A stretch of 64,000 nt of DNA from an uncultured Desulfatiglans sp. (GTDB lineage Bacteria > Desulfobacterota > DSM-4660 > Desulfatiglandales > Desulfatiglandaceae): the NCBI GenBank assembly GCA_900498135.1, contig LR026961.1, positions 3,516,868-3,580,867 on the forward strand. The letters are read 5' to 3'. Below are positions 54,952 to 63,735 of this stretch, in pieces (within the stretch, counting starts at the first letter, position 1; each line of letters begins with the position of its first letter). The position numbers and the translations under genes were made by a program. The notes beneath the pieces were generated by a model. That model worked only from the letters and a program-made list of their open reading frames with translations. It searched no databases and had not been told where the DNA came from.

Positions 54952-55788
54952 ATGATGAAGGTGTCTGAAAAGGGGTTGGTCACGCGGCGGTGCATCGAAA
55001 GGCGGCTCGAGGCGGCGAATCGAGTGGGGCGGCTTTTCCCGGGAGGGCTCACCAGAGACCTCACCACGTCCGCCGTGCTGTTCACAGTGGGGCCGGCCCC
55101 GTTCGGGGCCTTCCGAGACGATCCTTGCCTCATCCTGAACAAACGGTCACAGCGGGTCAAACAGCCCGGGGACCTATGCTTCCCCGGCGGACGGACCGCT
55201 CCGCGCCTGGACTGCTGGCTTTCGAAGGTGCTGCAGCTGCCGCTCTCCCCCCTCACCCGCTGGCCGGGTTGGCCGGCCTGGCGCCGGGAGCGACCGCGCG
55301 AGGCGCGCCGCCTCGCACTGCTCTTGGCCACAGGTCTGAGGGAGAGCTTCGAAGAAATGCGCCTGAACCCGTTTGGAGTGTCATTTTTAGGCCCGCTGCC
55401 TTCGCACTCCCTCGAGATCTTTCAGCGGGTCATATACCCGATGGTCGGGTGGGTCGGTTGGCAGAAGCGTTTCCGGCCCAATTGGGAGGTGGAAAAGGTG
55501 GTGTGCATTCCCCTTCGACACCTGCTCCAAAACAGCCGCTACGCCTGTTACCGTGTCGAGATGCAGGGGCTCGAGGCCGTCCGGCCCGGAAAGCTTGTGG
55601 AGGATTTTCCCTGCTTCGTGCATGAGGACGGCGGGCAAAGGGAGCTTCTCTGGGGGGCAACCTACCGCATCGTCATGCTTTTTCTCGAGGTGGTGTTCAA
55701 TTATTCTCCGCCCCCGGAGCGGGTTCTCCCGGTCATCCACGGCGTATTGAAAGGTTCCTACTTTTCGGCCCTGCCTTCGCAGGGGTAG
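54952..55788 (+). CDS. Divergent Nudix-fold protein
   Basis: A protein of about 278 residues resembling CoA-pyrophosphatase-type Nudix hydrolases. QPGDLCFPGGR is the conserved start of the Nudix core and RESFEEMRL matches the catalytic RExxEE of the Nudix box. Between the two lies an insertion of about 35 residues rich in W, R and P, and the box glycine is replaced by R. The core acidic residues are kept, so hydrolase activity is possible. Candidate ATGs lie at 54943, 54952 and 54955 with no strong ribosome site. Confidence 0.75.
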   Translation: MMKVSEKGLVTRRCIERRLEAANRVGRLFPGGLTRDLTTSAVLFTVGPAPFGAFRDDPCLILNKRSQRVKQPGDLCFPGGRTAPRLDCWLSKVLQLPLSPLTRWPGWPAWRRERPREARRLALLLATGLRESFEEMRLNPFGVSFLGPLPSHSLEIFQRVIYPMVGWVGWQKRFRPNWEVEKVVCIPLRHLLQNSRYACYRVEMQGLEAVRPGKLVEDFPCFVHEDGGQRELLWGATYRIVMLFLEVVFNYSPPPERVLPVIHGVLKGSYFSALPSQG

Positions 55789-56141
55789 GCGCATCAGGCG
55801 CTTCGGTCCCCTGCTCCAGGGTTTATCCAGGCCGATGGGCCCAGGCCCAGCGGGGATGGCGCTTTTCCTCGGGGCTTTTTGCAGCGTTCGTGGAACGGCG
55901 GGATTGAAGCCGGGCGCGGCGCCGGCGGGGGCTCTGTCGGCTTGGGCGTATGCAGAGGAAGGAGTCGAACGATGTGCGCCCGAAGAAGCCGATCGATGTG
56001 TGGGCGGTCGTCTGCAATCTGGCAGCGCTGAAACGTCCATGCCCTGACCGGTCCATGACGGGAGGGCACGGGCGAAGGGTTCGATTTGAAGAGGATCTGG
56101 GGTTTTGTTGAACGACTGGACGGATTGAAAGGAGAGAGGCG
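55789..56141. other. Intergenic region
   Basis: About 350 bases with no supported gene, element or recognised RNA. The 3' end leads to the ribosome site GAAAGGAGAG before the substrate-binding protein gene. Confidence 0.4.
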
Positions 56142-56969
56142 ATGAGGGGATTCAAGGTTGTCGTGGTGATGTTGTGCGTGATGCTGTCGGGTGCCTGTGC
56201 GCAGTTCAATCAGGGAACAGCTGCCGTTCCGGGGGTGGCTTCGCATCTGGATCGGATCGCCGCCCGCGGGGAGCTGGTGGTGGGGATGTCCGGGAACCAG
56301 CCGCCGTTGAATTTCATCAGCAAGAGCGGTGAGTTGATGGGGCTCGAAGTGGATCTTGCGAAGCAGATGGCGGACGCCATGGGTGTCAATCTGCGCACCC
56401 AGAGCATGGCCTTTGCAGATCTGCTCCCTGCGCTCGAGTCCGGCAGGGTGGACCTGGTGCTTTCCGGTATGACCATCACTCCGGCGCGCAACATGAAGAG
56501 CATGTTCGTCGGACCTTACTTCCTTTCGGGAAAGGCGATCCTCACCCGGGAGCAGACCTTGGCCGACATCAGGAATCCCTCCGAAATGAACCGTCCGAAT
56601 TTGAAAATCGTTGCGCTGAGGGGGTCTACGAGCCAGGCGCTCGTCGAGGATGAGATCCCCGATGCGAAGCTCTCGCTCGCCCAGGATTACGACGAGGGTG
56701 TCCAACAGCTCATCAGGGGCGAAGCCGACATCTTCATCGCCGATTATCCGATCTGCATCATCTCGGTTTTCCGCTATCCCGACGAAGGGCTCATCTCGCT
56801 GATCACGCCGATGACCTTCGAACCGTTGGGGATCGGACTTCCGGCCGGCGATCCGCTTTATGCGAACTGGATGGAGAATTTTCTGATGCTGCTGGACGGC
56901 AGCGGTGAACTGGAGGAACTCACGAACCGTTGGTTCGGAGAGTCGTCCTGGCTGGAAGACCTTCCCTGA
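56142..56969 (+). CDS. Solute-binding lipoprotein (amino-acid ABC type, family 3)
   Basis: A 275-residue periplasmic binding protein. The signal MRGFKVVVVMLCVMLSGAC ends in a lipobox-like SGAC, so it is probably lipid-anchored. The family-3 fold is seen in GELVVGMSGNQPPLNF, GLEVDLAKQMADAMG and DLVLSGMTITPAR. Its ligand is probably an amino acid or other small polar compound. No permease or ATPase genes adjoin it, so it is an orphan here and may serve a distant transporter or a sensor. Confidence 0.88.
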   Translation: MRGFKVVVVMLCVMLSGACAQFNQGTAAVPGVASHLDRIAARGELVVGMSGNQPPLNFISKSGELMGLEVDLAKQMADAMGVNLRTQSMAFADLLPALESGRVDLVLSGMTITPARNMKSMFVGPYFLSGKAILTREQTLADIRNPSEMNRPNLKIVALRGSTSQALVEDEIPDAKLSLAQDYDEGVQQLIRGEADIFIADYPICIISVFRYPDEGLISLITPMTFEPLGIGLPAGDPLYANWMENFLMLLDGSGELEELTNRWFGESSWLEDLP

Positions 56970-58008
56970 ATGCGTTGACCCGCCGTTGAAAAGCGCCCCT
57001 CTGCTGCGTTGCGACCATGCGGTCTCGCTGCGGCGCACCTGGAGGGGCGTCTCTTTCGACGAAGCTTCGCCGGCCTTGCACTCCGCCGCTTTCTGACGGC
57101 CTGCACACCTGGGTTTTTCAAGCCGTTGTCGAAGATTATCCTTCTCTTTCCCTGCCCGATGTCCATTCTTTTGCAGATACCATGCGTCTCGTCCTCCGCC
57201 CCTTCCGTCTCGAGGGTTGCTCCTTCGCGCTCTCTACGACCGGCACTGTCATCGCTTTTTTTTACAGCCTGGAAAAGGGTTTGACAGGACCACTCGGCCA
57301 CGCGTCCCGAGGAAGCGAACCGGTGGCGAAAACGGCTGTCCTGACGGGCTCGGCCGTGCCGTCCAGCCTGCGCTGGGCGCCCTTTTCCCCCTGGCACGCT
57401 AATTGAATTGACCGGGTAGGGCCTTCCAGATGATCGTTTCAGGTCCGGAAGACCTTTGTCCTCGGAGCGGCGCTATCCGTGGAGAAGGCGCCTCCCGCTG
57501 GATGTCCTGTCGTTTCGCGCTGGCCGTCTTCCCGTGGGTTTGCAGGGGGATGAACCGCAGGCCGGAACCCAGGACATTCGAGAGAGCTGTAAAGGATGCG
57601 GAGGCGTTCTTCTTCAGGCGGGGAGACCCTTGCGCCGGTTGCTTCAATGCCGATACAGGAGGGATGCGGAGTATATCGCTATCGCGCTGACGGGAATTCA
57701 TGGATTTTACGAAAGCTTTTCGCAGTCTCGAGTCCTGAGAGGTTTCCATCCGGAAAGGGTCTTTTTTGCCCATCTCGGCGTCAATCTGCCCGTATGCTTG
57801 TACGGCGGCCTGGAGGTCGCTTCCGTGCAAACGTTGGATTTCATTGATATTGGCAAAAAACCTCATTTCCGGATTGGAAACCCGGTCGTACCGGGGAATC
57901 ATTTCCGCGGACGGACACTGAAAGGTCATTTCCGGGGTCGCGCCGCAGGCGGTCTTCGGGCTCTCCGCGTGGGCGGTCTGAAACCCCTGCGGACAGGAGG
58001 AGGAATCT
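56970..58008. other. Long intergenic region upstream of the DASS transporter
   Basis: About 1 kb. Open frames on both strands between 56990 and 57690 lack ribosome sites and recognisable sequence, so I do not call them. Element copy 11 lies at 57742-57911. The ribosome site AGGAGGAGG lies just before 58009. Confidence 0.45.
57742..57911 (+). repeat. Dispersed palindromic element, copy 11 (short form with right arm)
   Basis: Left end GTTTCCATCCGG, TCGGCGTCAATCTGCC, a diverged central palindrome (GGCGGCCTGGAGGTCGC), right end CCTCATTTCCGGATTGGAAAC and the right-arm module (CGTACCGGGGAATCATTTCC). It lacks the CACCC-GAA-GGGTG module. Confidence 0.8.
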
Positions 58009-59859
58009 ATGACGGAAGATAAAAAGAAGCCTTCGGGCTACGATAAATTCATCAATTGGAAGCTGTTCAGTCTGCCTTTGGGGCTGCTGTTGATCATGTT
58101 GATCATTCCAACCCCGAAGAGCATGCTGGACGTGGGCGTCGAGTACGCGTTCGGGCCTAAATACGTGGAGGAGCTGTTCGCCGGGGAGCTTTTCAACCAG
58201 AAGCCGGCCGACCTCGAGCAGTGGCAGATCCAGATGGTCCGGATGATGGAGGCAAATCTGCAGAAGTCGTCCTTCAGCCAAAAGTCCTTTCTCAGCCGGA
58301 CAGAGAAGTGGTGCCGGGAGAACGGCGTTTCCACCACGAAGAAACATTTCGACCAGGTCATGCAATTCGCGTCCCAGATAACCCCGGAGGCGTTCCGCGC
58401 CCTGATGGACCGCGGCTACAAGCTGAGGACCGAGGAGCTGACCTTCGATCGGCTCGACGAGAAGGACCAGGCGAAGGCCTTGAAAGCGGGCTTTCACGTG
58501 AAAGCCGCGGTGGGGATTGTTCTCTTTGTGGTCCTGTGCTTCGTGACCGAGGCCATGCCGCTCCCCATGGTGTCGCTTTCGATCGGTGTGATCGCCCTCA
58601 TGACGGGCATCGTGACGCGCAAAAACGTCGCCTCGCTCTACTGGTCGGACGCGACCTGGTTCATCATGGGGAGCCTCATGTTCGCAGCCGCGTTCGTCAA
58701 GACCGGTGTGGACAAACGCATCGCCATGATGATGTTCGGCAAGCTCAAGAACCCGGACATCAAGTGGGTGACGCTCATCATCGTGGTGATCATCGCGCCG
58801 CTCACCATGTTCATGTCCGACCACGCTCTGGCGGCGATGTTCCTCCCGATCGGCATCATGCTCTACACGACCTCGACGACCGCGACGGGGAAGGACGACC
58901 CGGAACTCGCCAAGATGCTCATGATCACCATCGCCATGGCCTGCAACCTCGGAGGCTCCCTCGCCCCCTCGGGCGCTGCGCGCAACATCATCATGATGAA
59001 CTATGCCGAGGACATGTTCGGCCTTTCCATCGGTTTCGGGCAATGGTGCGTCTACTGCATCCCGTTTCTGATCTTTCTCATCCCCGTCTGCTGGGTGGTG
59101 TTGAACTGGCGGTTCAAGCCCGCCGTGACCAACCTGGGTGCGGCCTTTGCCGTCGTCAAGGAGGAGACGGCCAGGGTGGGGGGCGGAAAATGGACGCGTG
59201 AGCAGGTCATCGCCCTGGTGATCTTCCTTGCCATGCTTTTCTGCTGGATCACCGAGAAAAACCTTCTGCTCCAGTGGACCGGCATCGACTTCGGGATCGG
59301 CGTCCTGGCCGTCATGGGAGCGATCGCCTACATCCTGTCGGGCGTAGTCAACTGGCGCGACTTCCAGACCAAGGTCGACTGGGGGGTCGTCTGGCTGTAT
59401 GCCGGCGCCATCATCTTCGGGCGCGTGCTCGTGGAGACCGGAGGCGCCTACTGGATCGCCCGCACGCTGCTGCAGGTGACCGAGCCGCTGGGGGTCACGC
59501 ACGGAATCGGTCTGCTCCTGACCGGGAATGTCATCACCGGCCTGATCACCCAGATCATGGCCGACGGCCCGGCCTGCGCCGCCGTGGGTCCGGTGACCCT
59601 GGCCATGGCCGGCATTGTGCACCCGGGGACCGCGATGATCCCCTTCATGGCGATGGGGACCGCCATCGCCTCGTCCTTCGCCTATTGTCTGGTGATCGGC
59701 ACGCCCCCCAACGCGATTGTCTATGCCAGCGGGTATCTGGAGGCCAAGGACTTTTTGAGGGTGGGCGTCATCCTGTGGATCACCAACATGATCGGCCTGG
59801 CCCTGATGGGCGTTACGTATTGGGCGTGGATGGGATGGCCCGGGTTGAAACCGTTCTGA
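58009..59859 (+). CDS. DASS (SLC13)-family anion transporter with long soluble insert
   Basis: A 616-residue sodium-coupled or exchange-type anion transporter (dicarboxylate, sulfate or similar). After the first membrane segment (LFSLPLGLLLIMLIIP) comes a hydrophilic insert of about 110 residues (about 45-160), then the standard DASS core with about 11 further segments, including EAMPLPMVSLSIG, NLGGSLAPSGAARN and VIGTPPNAIVYASG, which form the two substrate and cation hairpins. The insert is not usual for the family. The REC-CBS-CBS gene starts 17 bases after its stop, suggesting a regulated pair. Element copy 11 lies upstream. Confidence 0.9.
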   Translation: MTEDKKKPSGYDKFINWKLFSLPLGLLLIMLIIPTPKSMLDVGVEYAFGPKYVEELFAGELFNQKPADLEQWQIQMVRMMEANLQKSSFSQKSFLSRTEKWCRENGVSTTKKHFDQVMQFASQITPEAFRALMDRGYKLRTEELTFDRLDEKDQAKALKAGFHVKAAVGIVLFVVLCFVTEAMPLPMVSLSIGVIALMTGIVTRKNVASLYWSDATWFIMGSLMFAAAFVKTGVDKRIAMMMFGKLKNPDIKWVTLIIVVIIAPLTMFMSDHALAAMFLPIGIMLYTTSTTATGKDDPELAKMLMITIAMACNLGGSLAPSGAARNIIMMNYAEDMFGLSIGFGQWCVYCIPFLIFLIPVCWVVLNWRFKPAVTNLGAAFAVVKEETARVGGGKWTREQVIALVIFLAMLFCWITEKNLLLQWTGIDFGIGVLAVMGAIAYILSGVVNWRDFQTKVDWGVVWLYAGAIIFGRVLVETGGAYWIARTLLQVTEPLGVTHGIGLLLTGNVITGLITQIMADGPACAAVGPVTLAMAGIVHPGTAMIPFMAMGTAIASSFAYCLVIGTPPNAIVYASGYLEAKDFLRVGVILWITNMIGLALMGVTYWAWMGWPGLKPF

Positions 59860-59875
59860 GAAGGAGGCGGATCCG

Positions 59876-60778
59876 ATGAATCGCACAATCAAGGTTCTGA
59901 TGGTGGACGACGAGGATCAGTTCCGCGCCACCACGAAAAAACTGCTGACCCGCAAGGGCTTCGAAACGATCGTGGCCGCGTCCGGCGAGGAGGCGATCGA
60001 ACAGCTGCAGAAAAATCCGGACGTGGTCGTCCTCGATATCAAGATGCCCGGCATGGATGGTCATGCCGCCCTGAAGGAGATCCGGAAGCGCGCCCCCAAC
60101 CTGCCGGTGATCATGCTGACGGGGCATGGGGCACTCCCCTCGGCGAAGGAGGCCCGGAAGGAGGGCGCGTTCGACTACCTGACCAAGCCCTGTGACATCG
60201 ACGTCCTGGCGGCCAAGATCGGCGATGCCGTCCGGTCGGTCGAAAAGGGCGGCCCGCCGGCGGAAAAGACGGTCAAGGACATCATGGTGCCCTTCGGGAA
60301 CTATACGACGGTGACGACCGAGCAGACTGTCGGGGAGGCCGTCGAGGCCCTTCGAGAGAGCTACGGCGCTAGCCTGTCCACAAGCCGCATCATGGAGACG
60401 GGGCACCGCTCCGTCCTGGTTCTCGACCGGGGGGGCGAGGTACAGGGGGTCCTCACGATCAAGGACCTGCTGGAGGCGATCATGCCGGCCTATCTCAGTG
60501 CGCCGAGGCCTTCGACGGCGGACAGCATCCAGTACTCGCCTCTGTTTTGGAAGGGGATGTTCACGATCGAGGTCAAAAAGCTCGTCAAGAAGCGGGTCCA
60601 GGAGGTCATGTCCCGGAGACCCTCGACCATCGATGCGGAGGCGAACCTGATGGAGGCATCCTACGCGATGGCGGGGACGGGCGAGCGGCGGCTCCTCGTG
60701 ATGGATGGGAAAAAGGCGGTGGGCGTCGTCCGTGAACAGGACCTGTTCTTCGAGATGGAGCGGATTCAGCGCTCTTGA
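59876..60778 (+). CDS. Response regulator receiver protein with two CBS domains
   Basis: A 300-residue protein. The REC domain (about 1-120) has the acidic pair in VDDED, the phospho-accepting aspartate in VVLDIKMPG, threonine in MLTGHG and lysine in YLTKPC, all conserved. The C-terminal half is a CBS-pair (VKDIMVPF to VLTIKDLL and VQEVMSRRPSTIDAEA to VVREQDLFF), which in other proteins binds adenosine nucleotides. There is no DNA-binding domain. It probably modulates the adjacent transporter or a partner kinase according to phosphorylation and energy state. No histidine kinase lies nearby. Confidence 0.92.
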   Translation: MNRTIKVLMVDDEDQFRATTKKLLTRKGFETIVAASGEEAIEQLQKNPDVVVLDIKMPGMDGHAALKEIRKRAPNLPVIMLTGHGALPSAKEARKEGAFDYLTKPCDIDVLAAKIGDAVRSVEKGGPPAEKTVKDIMVPFGNYTTVTTEQTVGEAVEALRESYGASLSTSRIMETGHRSVLVLDRGGEVQGVLTIKDLLEAIMPAYLSAPRPSTADSIQYSPLFWKGMFTIEVKKLVKKRVQEVMSRRPSTIDAEANLMEASYAMAGTGERRLLVMDGKKAVGVVREQDLFFEMERIQRS

Positions 60779-60853
60779 GAGCGGGCGGCACGGACGCCGT
60801 CTGACAGGATGAAGGCCGCGGGGGGAGTGGATGCGCCGGCACGGCCAGGGAGG

Positions 60854-61300
60854 TCAAGCCGGCCCTCTCTCCTCCTCGGCGCCCTGTGGACCGGGCGACC
60901 CCCACCAGACCGACCAGGCCCCCGAGTAGGTGATCTCCTGCCATCGGCGCTCTTCTTCGCCGGCTTCGTTTTCCAGGCACAGCTCGGCCTTGATCCAGAG
61001 GAGCCTCGGGCCTTCGGGCCTTGCGAGGAGCGTGGCGATACGCCGGGGAAACTCCGTCCCTTCGAGCGGTTGACCGGCCCCTACCCGGGTGCGTGCCTTG
61101 TAGATGCGAACACCTCGGTCATAGTCGATCCCCAATGCACCCAGAAACGTGCCGATATCCTCGTCGTCGACGAGGTAGGAGTCGCCGTGCAGATCGAACT
61201 CCCCCCATCCGAGGCGCGGGTCGGAGCCGTCGCGCTGAAGAATGATGCCCGCATCGTGCAGCTCGATCAGATCGGCTTCCTTGTAATTATCCGTAGTCAA
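60854..61300 (-). CDS. Hypothetical protein (TTG start)
   Basis: A 148-residue soluble acidic protein, rich in tryptophan in the last third (RWQEITYSGAWSVWWGSPG). No domain, signal or membrane segment is recognised. The likely start is a TTG at 61300, because AGGAGG lies about 9 bases upstream on the reverse strand and no ATG follows early in the frame. It is convergent with the REC-CBS gene and divergent from the CoA-transferase gene. Confidence 0.65.
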   Translation of the reverse strand: MTTDNYKEADLIELHDAGIILQRDGSDPRLGWGEFDLHGDSYLVDDEDIGTFLGALGIDYDRGVRIYKARTRVGAGQPLEGTEFPRRIATLLARPEGPRLLWIKAELCLENEAGEEERRWQEITYSGAWSVWWGSPGPQGAEEERGPA

Positions 61301-61847
61301 ACTGTTTTCCTCCTGGCATCAGGTGAGTGCCGGCGGGCCGGCTGGGTTGGATCATATACCGGAGGGCAGCCCCGGGGCAAAAGAAATCATCTCGAAGGGA
61401 TGAGGAGGGGAAGGGTGCCGGGGCAGCAAGGGACAACAGTCGCGCTCGCGGAGTAGTGCCCTTTATGTGGCGGCTTGACAGGCCTTTCTCATTCTCTCAT
61501 ACTCAGCGCGGGATGTCCGCTTGGATGAGGCCGCCGGGCCGGTTCCGGATCTCCGGTCGCCTTCGGGCATCCGTTCGAGGCAGGGATGGCGCCGCATCTG
61601 CGGGAGGTCCCCAGACTCATTTCGGAAACGGCCTTCCGGCACAGGCCGGTTTCCCATCCGGAAAGGAGAAGGTTCTCTTCACACCCTCCGGGCGCTCCGT
61701 CTCATTCGTGGCGGGTTGGGGCTTGCCCCTATCCAGAAAATCAGGCTCTTGCCCGGAGGCGGCCTGCAGGCCGCCGCAAAACGCAAACGTGCAGATCGGC
61801 GGAACAATCCGCCCTGGCAGAGAGAACGCGGAAAGGACCCGTACCTT
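61301..61847. other. Intergenic region with degenerate dispersed element
   Basis: About 550 bases without a supported gene. Element copy 12 lies at 61622-61803. The long open frame entering from 61521 passes through the element and is not coding before 61848. Confidence 0.5.
61622..61803 (-). repeat. Dispersed palindromic element, copy 12 (degenerate)
   Basis: Reverse orientation: TTTCCCATCCGGAAAGGAG, a hairpin CACCC-TCC-GGGCG with one mismatch, a central palindrome CGGCCTGCAGGCCG, and CAAACGTGCAGATCGGCGG. The left terminal repeat is lost. It lies 45 bases before the CoA-transferase start. Confidence 0.65.
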
Positions 61848-63149
61848 ATGATGCGTGAATGGTATGAGAAAAAGCGGGTTACACCGGAGCGAGCAGTGGC
61901 GGAGATCGCCGACGGGAGCACGATTGTTCACGGCATGGTCTGCGGGGAGCCGCCGGCCCTGCTCGGGGCGCTGGCTGCACGCCTCCGGGCGGGCGATCTC
62001 AAAAAGATCCGGATCTTCAGCCTCCTTCCCGGAAAGCACGCCTCGGCCACCTATCTGGCGCCGGATTTGAGCGACTGCGTCGATTCCTTCACCTGGTTCG
62101 TATCGCCGGCTGACCGGAATCTCGTCCGCGTCGGGTTGAACTATTTCGTTCCCAACGAGTTTCACCAGGTGCCGAGGTTCATCCGGGAGTTCATGGATGT
62201 TGACGTGACCCTGACGACCGTTTCACCGATGGACAAGAACGGCTTTTTCACCTTCGGGGCCGTGAACGACTACATCAGCACCGCCGCTCGCGTCTGCAGA
62301 AAGCTGATTGTCGAGGTGAACCCGCTCATGCCACGGGTCTTCGGCGACTCGCTCCTGCACATTTCGGAGGTGGATGCCCTGATCGAACACGAGGCCCCTA
62401 TGCTGGAATCCCGGCCCGCCGAGGCGAAGCCTGAGGCCGCTGTCATCGGGCGGCTCGTGGCTGCCGAGGTGCCGGACGAGGCGACGATTCAGGTGGGCTT
62501 CGGGGGGATCCCGAACGCCGTCTGCGAGTACCTGCTCGATCGGAAGGATCTGGGGATCCACAGCGAACTGTTCTGCCCCGGGCTGGCCGAACTCATCAAG
62601 AAAGGGGTGGCCACCGGCCGGAAAAAGACCTTTCATCCGCGAAAGCATCTTTTCACGAACGTCCTCGGGGACCGGGAGCTCTATGAGTTCGTCCATGACA
62701 ATCCGAGCTGCGAAAGCTATCCGGTCTCCTACATCAACCATCCGGCCAACATCGCACGGCAGGACCAGTTCATCTCCATCAATGCCACCATCGAGGTCGA
62801 TCTGCTGGGGCAATGCAACTCGGAGAGCCTCGACGGGGCGCAGTATTCCGGGACAGGCGGGCAGCTCGATTTTGTGCGCGGGGCCTTCGATTCGAAAGGG
62901 GGGAAATCCATCATCGCCTTCTATTCGACGGCACGCGATGGGAAGGTCTCCCGGATCGTGCCCCGATTGAGGCCCGGCGCCGTCGTGACGGTCCCGCGGA
63001 CAGCCACCCACTACCTGGCGACGGAATACGGCATCGTCAACCTGAAGGGAAAGTCCACCCGCGACCGGGCCCTGGCGATCATCAGCCTCGCGCACCCGAA
63101 ATTCCGGGACGATCTCCTGCGGGAAGCGGAAAACCAGTATCTTATCTAG
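61848..63149 (+). CDS. Acetyl-CoA hydrolase/CoA-transferase family protein
   Basis: A 433-residue class I-fold CoA-transferase of the acetyl-CoA hydrolase / 4-hydroxybutyrate CoA-transferase group. Typical motifs are VGFGGIPNAVCEYL, HSELFCPGLAELI, CNSESLDGAQYSGTGGQLDFVRGA and TATHYLATEYGIVNLKGKS. The catalytic glutamate of these enzymes is probably the E within the CNSESLDG region. It moves CoA among small acids such as acetate, butyrate or 4-hydroxybutyrate. I start at 61848, after GAAAGGA, because the upstream extension is a dispersed element. The stop codon abuts element copy 13. Confidence 0.9.
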   Translation: MMREWYEKKRVTPERAVAEIADGSTIVHGMVCGEPPALLGALAARLRAGDLKKIRIFSLLPGKHASATYLAPDLSDCVDSFTWFVSPADRNLVRVGLNYFVPNEFHQVPRFIREFMDVDVTLTTVSPMDKNGFFTFGAVNDYISTAARVCRKLIVEVNPLMPRVFGDSLLHISEVDALIEHEAPMLESRPAEAKPEAAVIGRLVAAEVPDEATIQVGFGGIPNAVCEYLLDRKDLGIHSELFCPGLAELIKKGVATGRKKTFHPRKHLFTNVLGDRELYEFVHDNPSCESYPVSYINHPANIARQDQFISINATIEVDLLGQCNSESLDGAQYSGTGGQLDFVRGAFDSKGGKSIIAFYSTARDGKVSRIVPRLRPGAVVTVPRTATHYLATEYGIVNLKGKSTRDRALAIISLAHPKFRDDLLREAENQYLI

Positions 63150-63394
63150 TCTCCATCCGGAAATGGTCTTTTTGGCCAATCTCGGCGTCAATCTGCACGT
63201 TTGCTTGTGCGGCGACCTGTAGGTCGCCTCCGCGCAAGCGCTTGATTTCCTTGATATTGGTCAAACCGGGACCCGCCGCGCCGCGGTGGGACTGAGCACC
63301 CTAAGGGTGTAAAGAAAGATCCTCATTTCCGGATTGGAAACTTGGTCCTACCGCGAAATCATTTCCGGATTGGAAACCGGGTTCTGCCGCGAAA
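63150..63394 (+). repeat. Dispersed palindromic element, copy 13 (complete, with doubled right arm)
   Basis: Starts TCTCCATCCGGAAATGG, has the central palindrome GGCGACCTGTAGGTCGCC, the CCGC-N6-GCGG hairpin, the CACCC-TAA-GGGTG hairpin (63297-63309) and the right end CCTCATTTCCGGATTGGAAAC. Two right-arm modules follow (TCCTACCGCGAAATCAT and TTCTGCCGCGAAAGC). It starts directly after the CoA-transferase stop codon. Confidence 0.85.
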
Positions 63395-63735
63395 GCGAAG
63401 AGTGGAGAGCCGGGGCTGCATGTCCATTCGTTAGGATTTTTAGGAGCCGTTGGTTAGAAGGATGCCCGGAGTTCGATAAATGGTCGTTCCGGTCTACCCG
63501 GAAGCGAATTGTTTTGCTTTGCGGGCCCCGGCGGGGTAGATTGATTTGAAACTCACGAACCTCGATCGAGGCAGGGGACCGTCCCCTGCAGGATGGTTTG
63601 GGGAGGCCTTTGTGAATTTTTGATCAAGTTGCCTGTGCGACGGCGGCGCCCTGCGGAGCGCCGTATGAACGGCACCGATGAAGGTGCAGAGAGCAGGAGG
63701 CTGCCCCCTCCGCTGCTTGAAAGGAACTCTGCTTT
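63150..63735. other. Intergenic region before the radical SAM gene
   Basis: Holds element copy 13, then about 340 bases without a gene. A 9-1-9 palindrome, GCAGGGGAC-C-GTCCCCTGC, lies at 63571-63589. Confidence 0.5.

Noticed and set aside
57017..57690. Open frames of 86-130 codons between the solute-binding protein and DASS genes
   Set aside because: They overlap each other in several frames, lack ribosome sites and show no domain or hydrophobic pattern consistent with a real protein.
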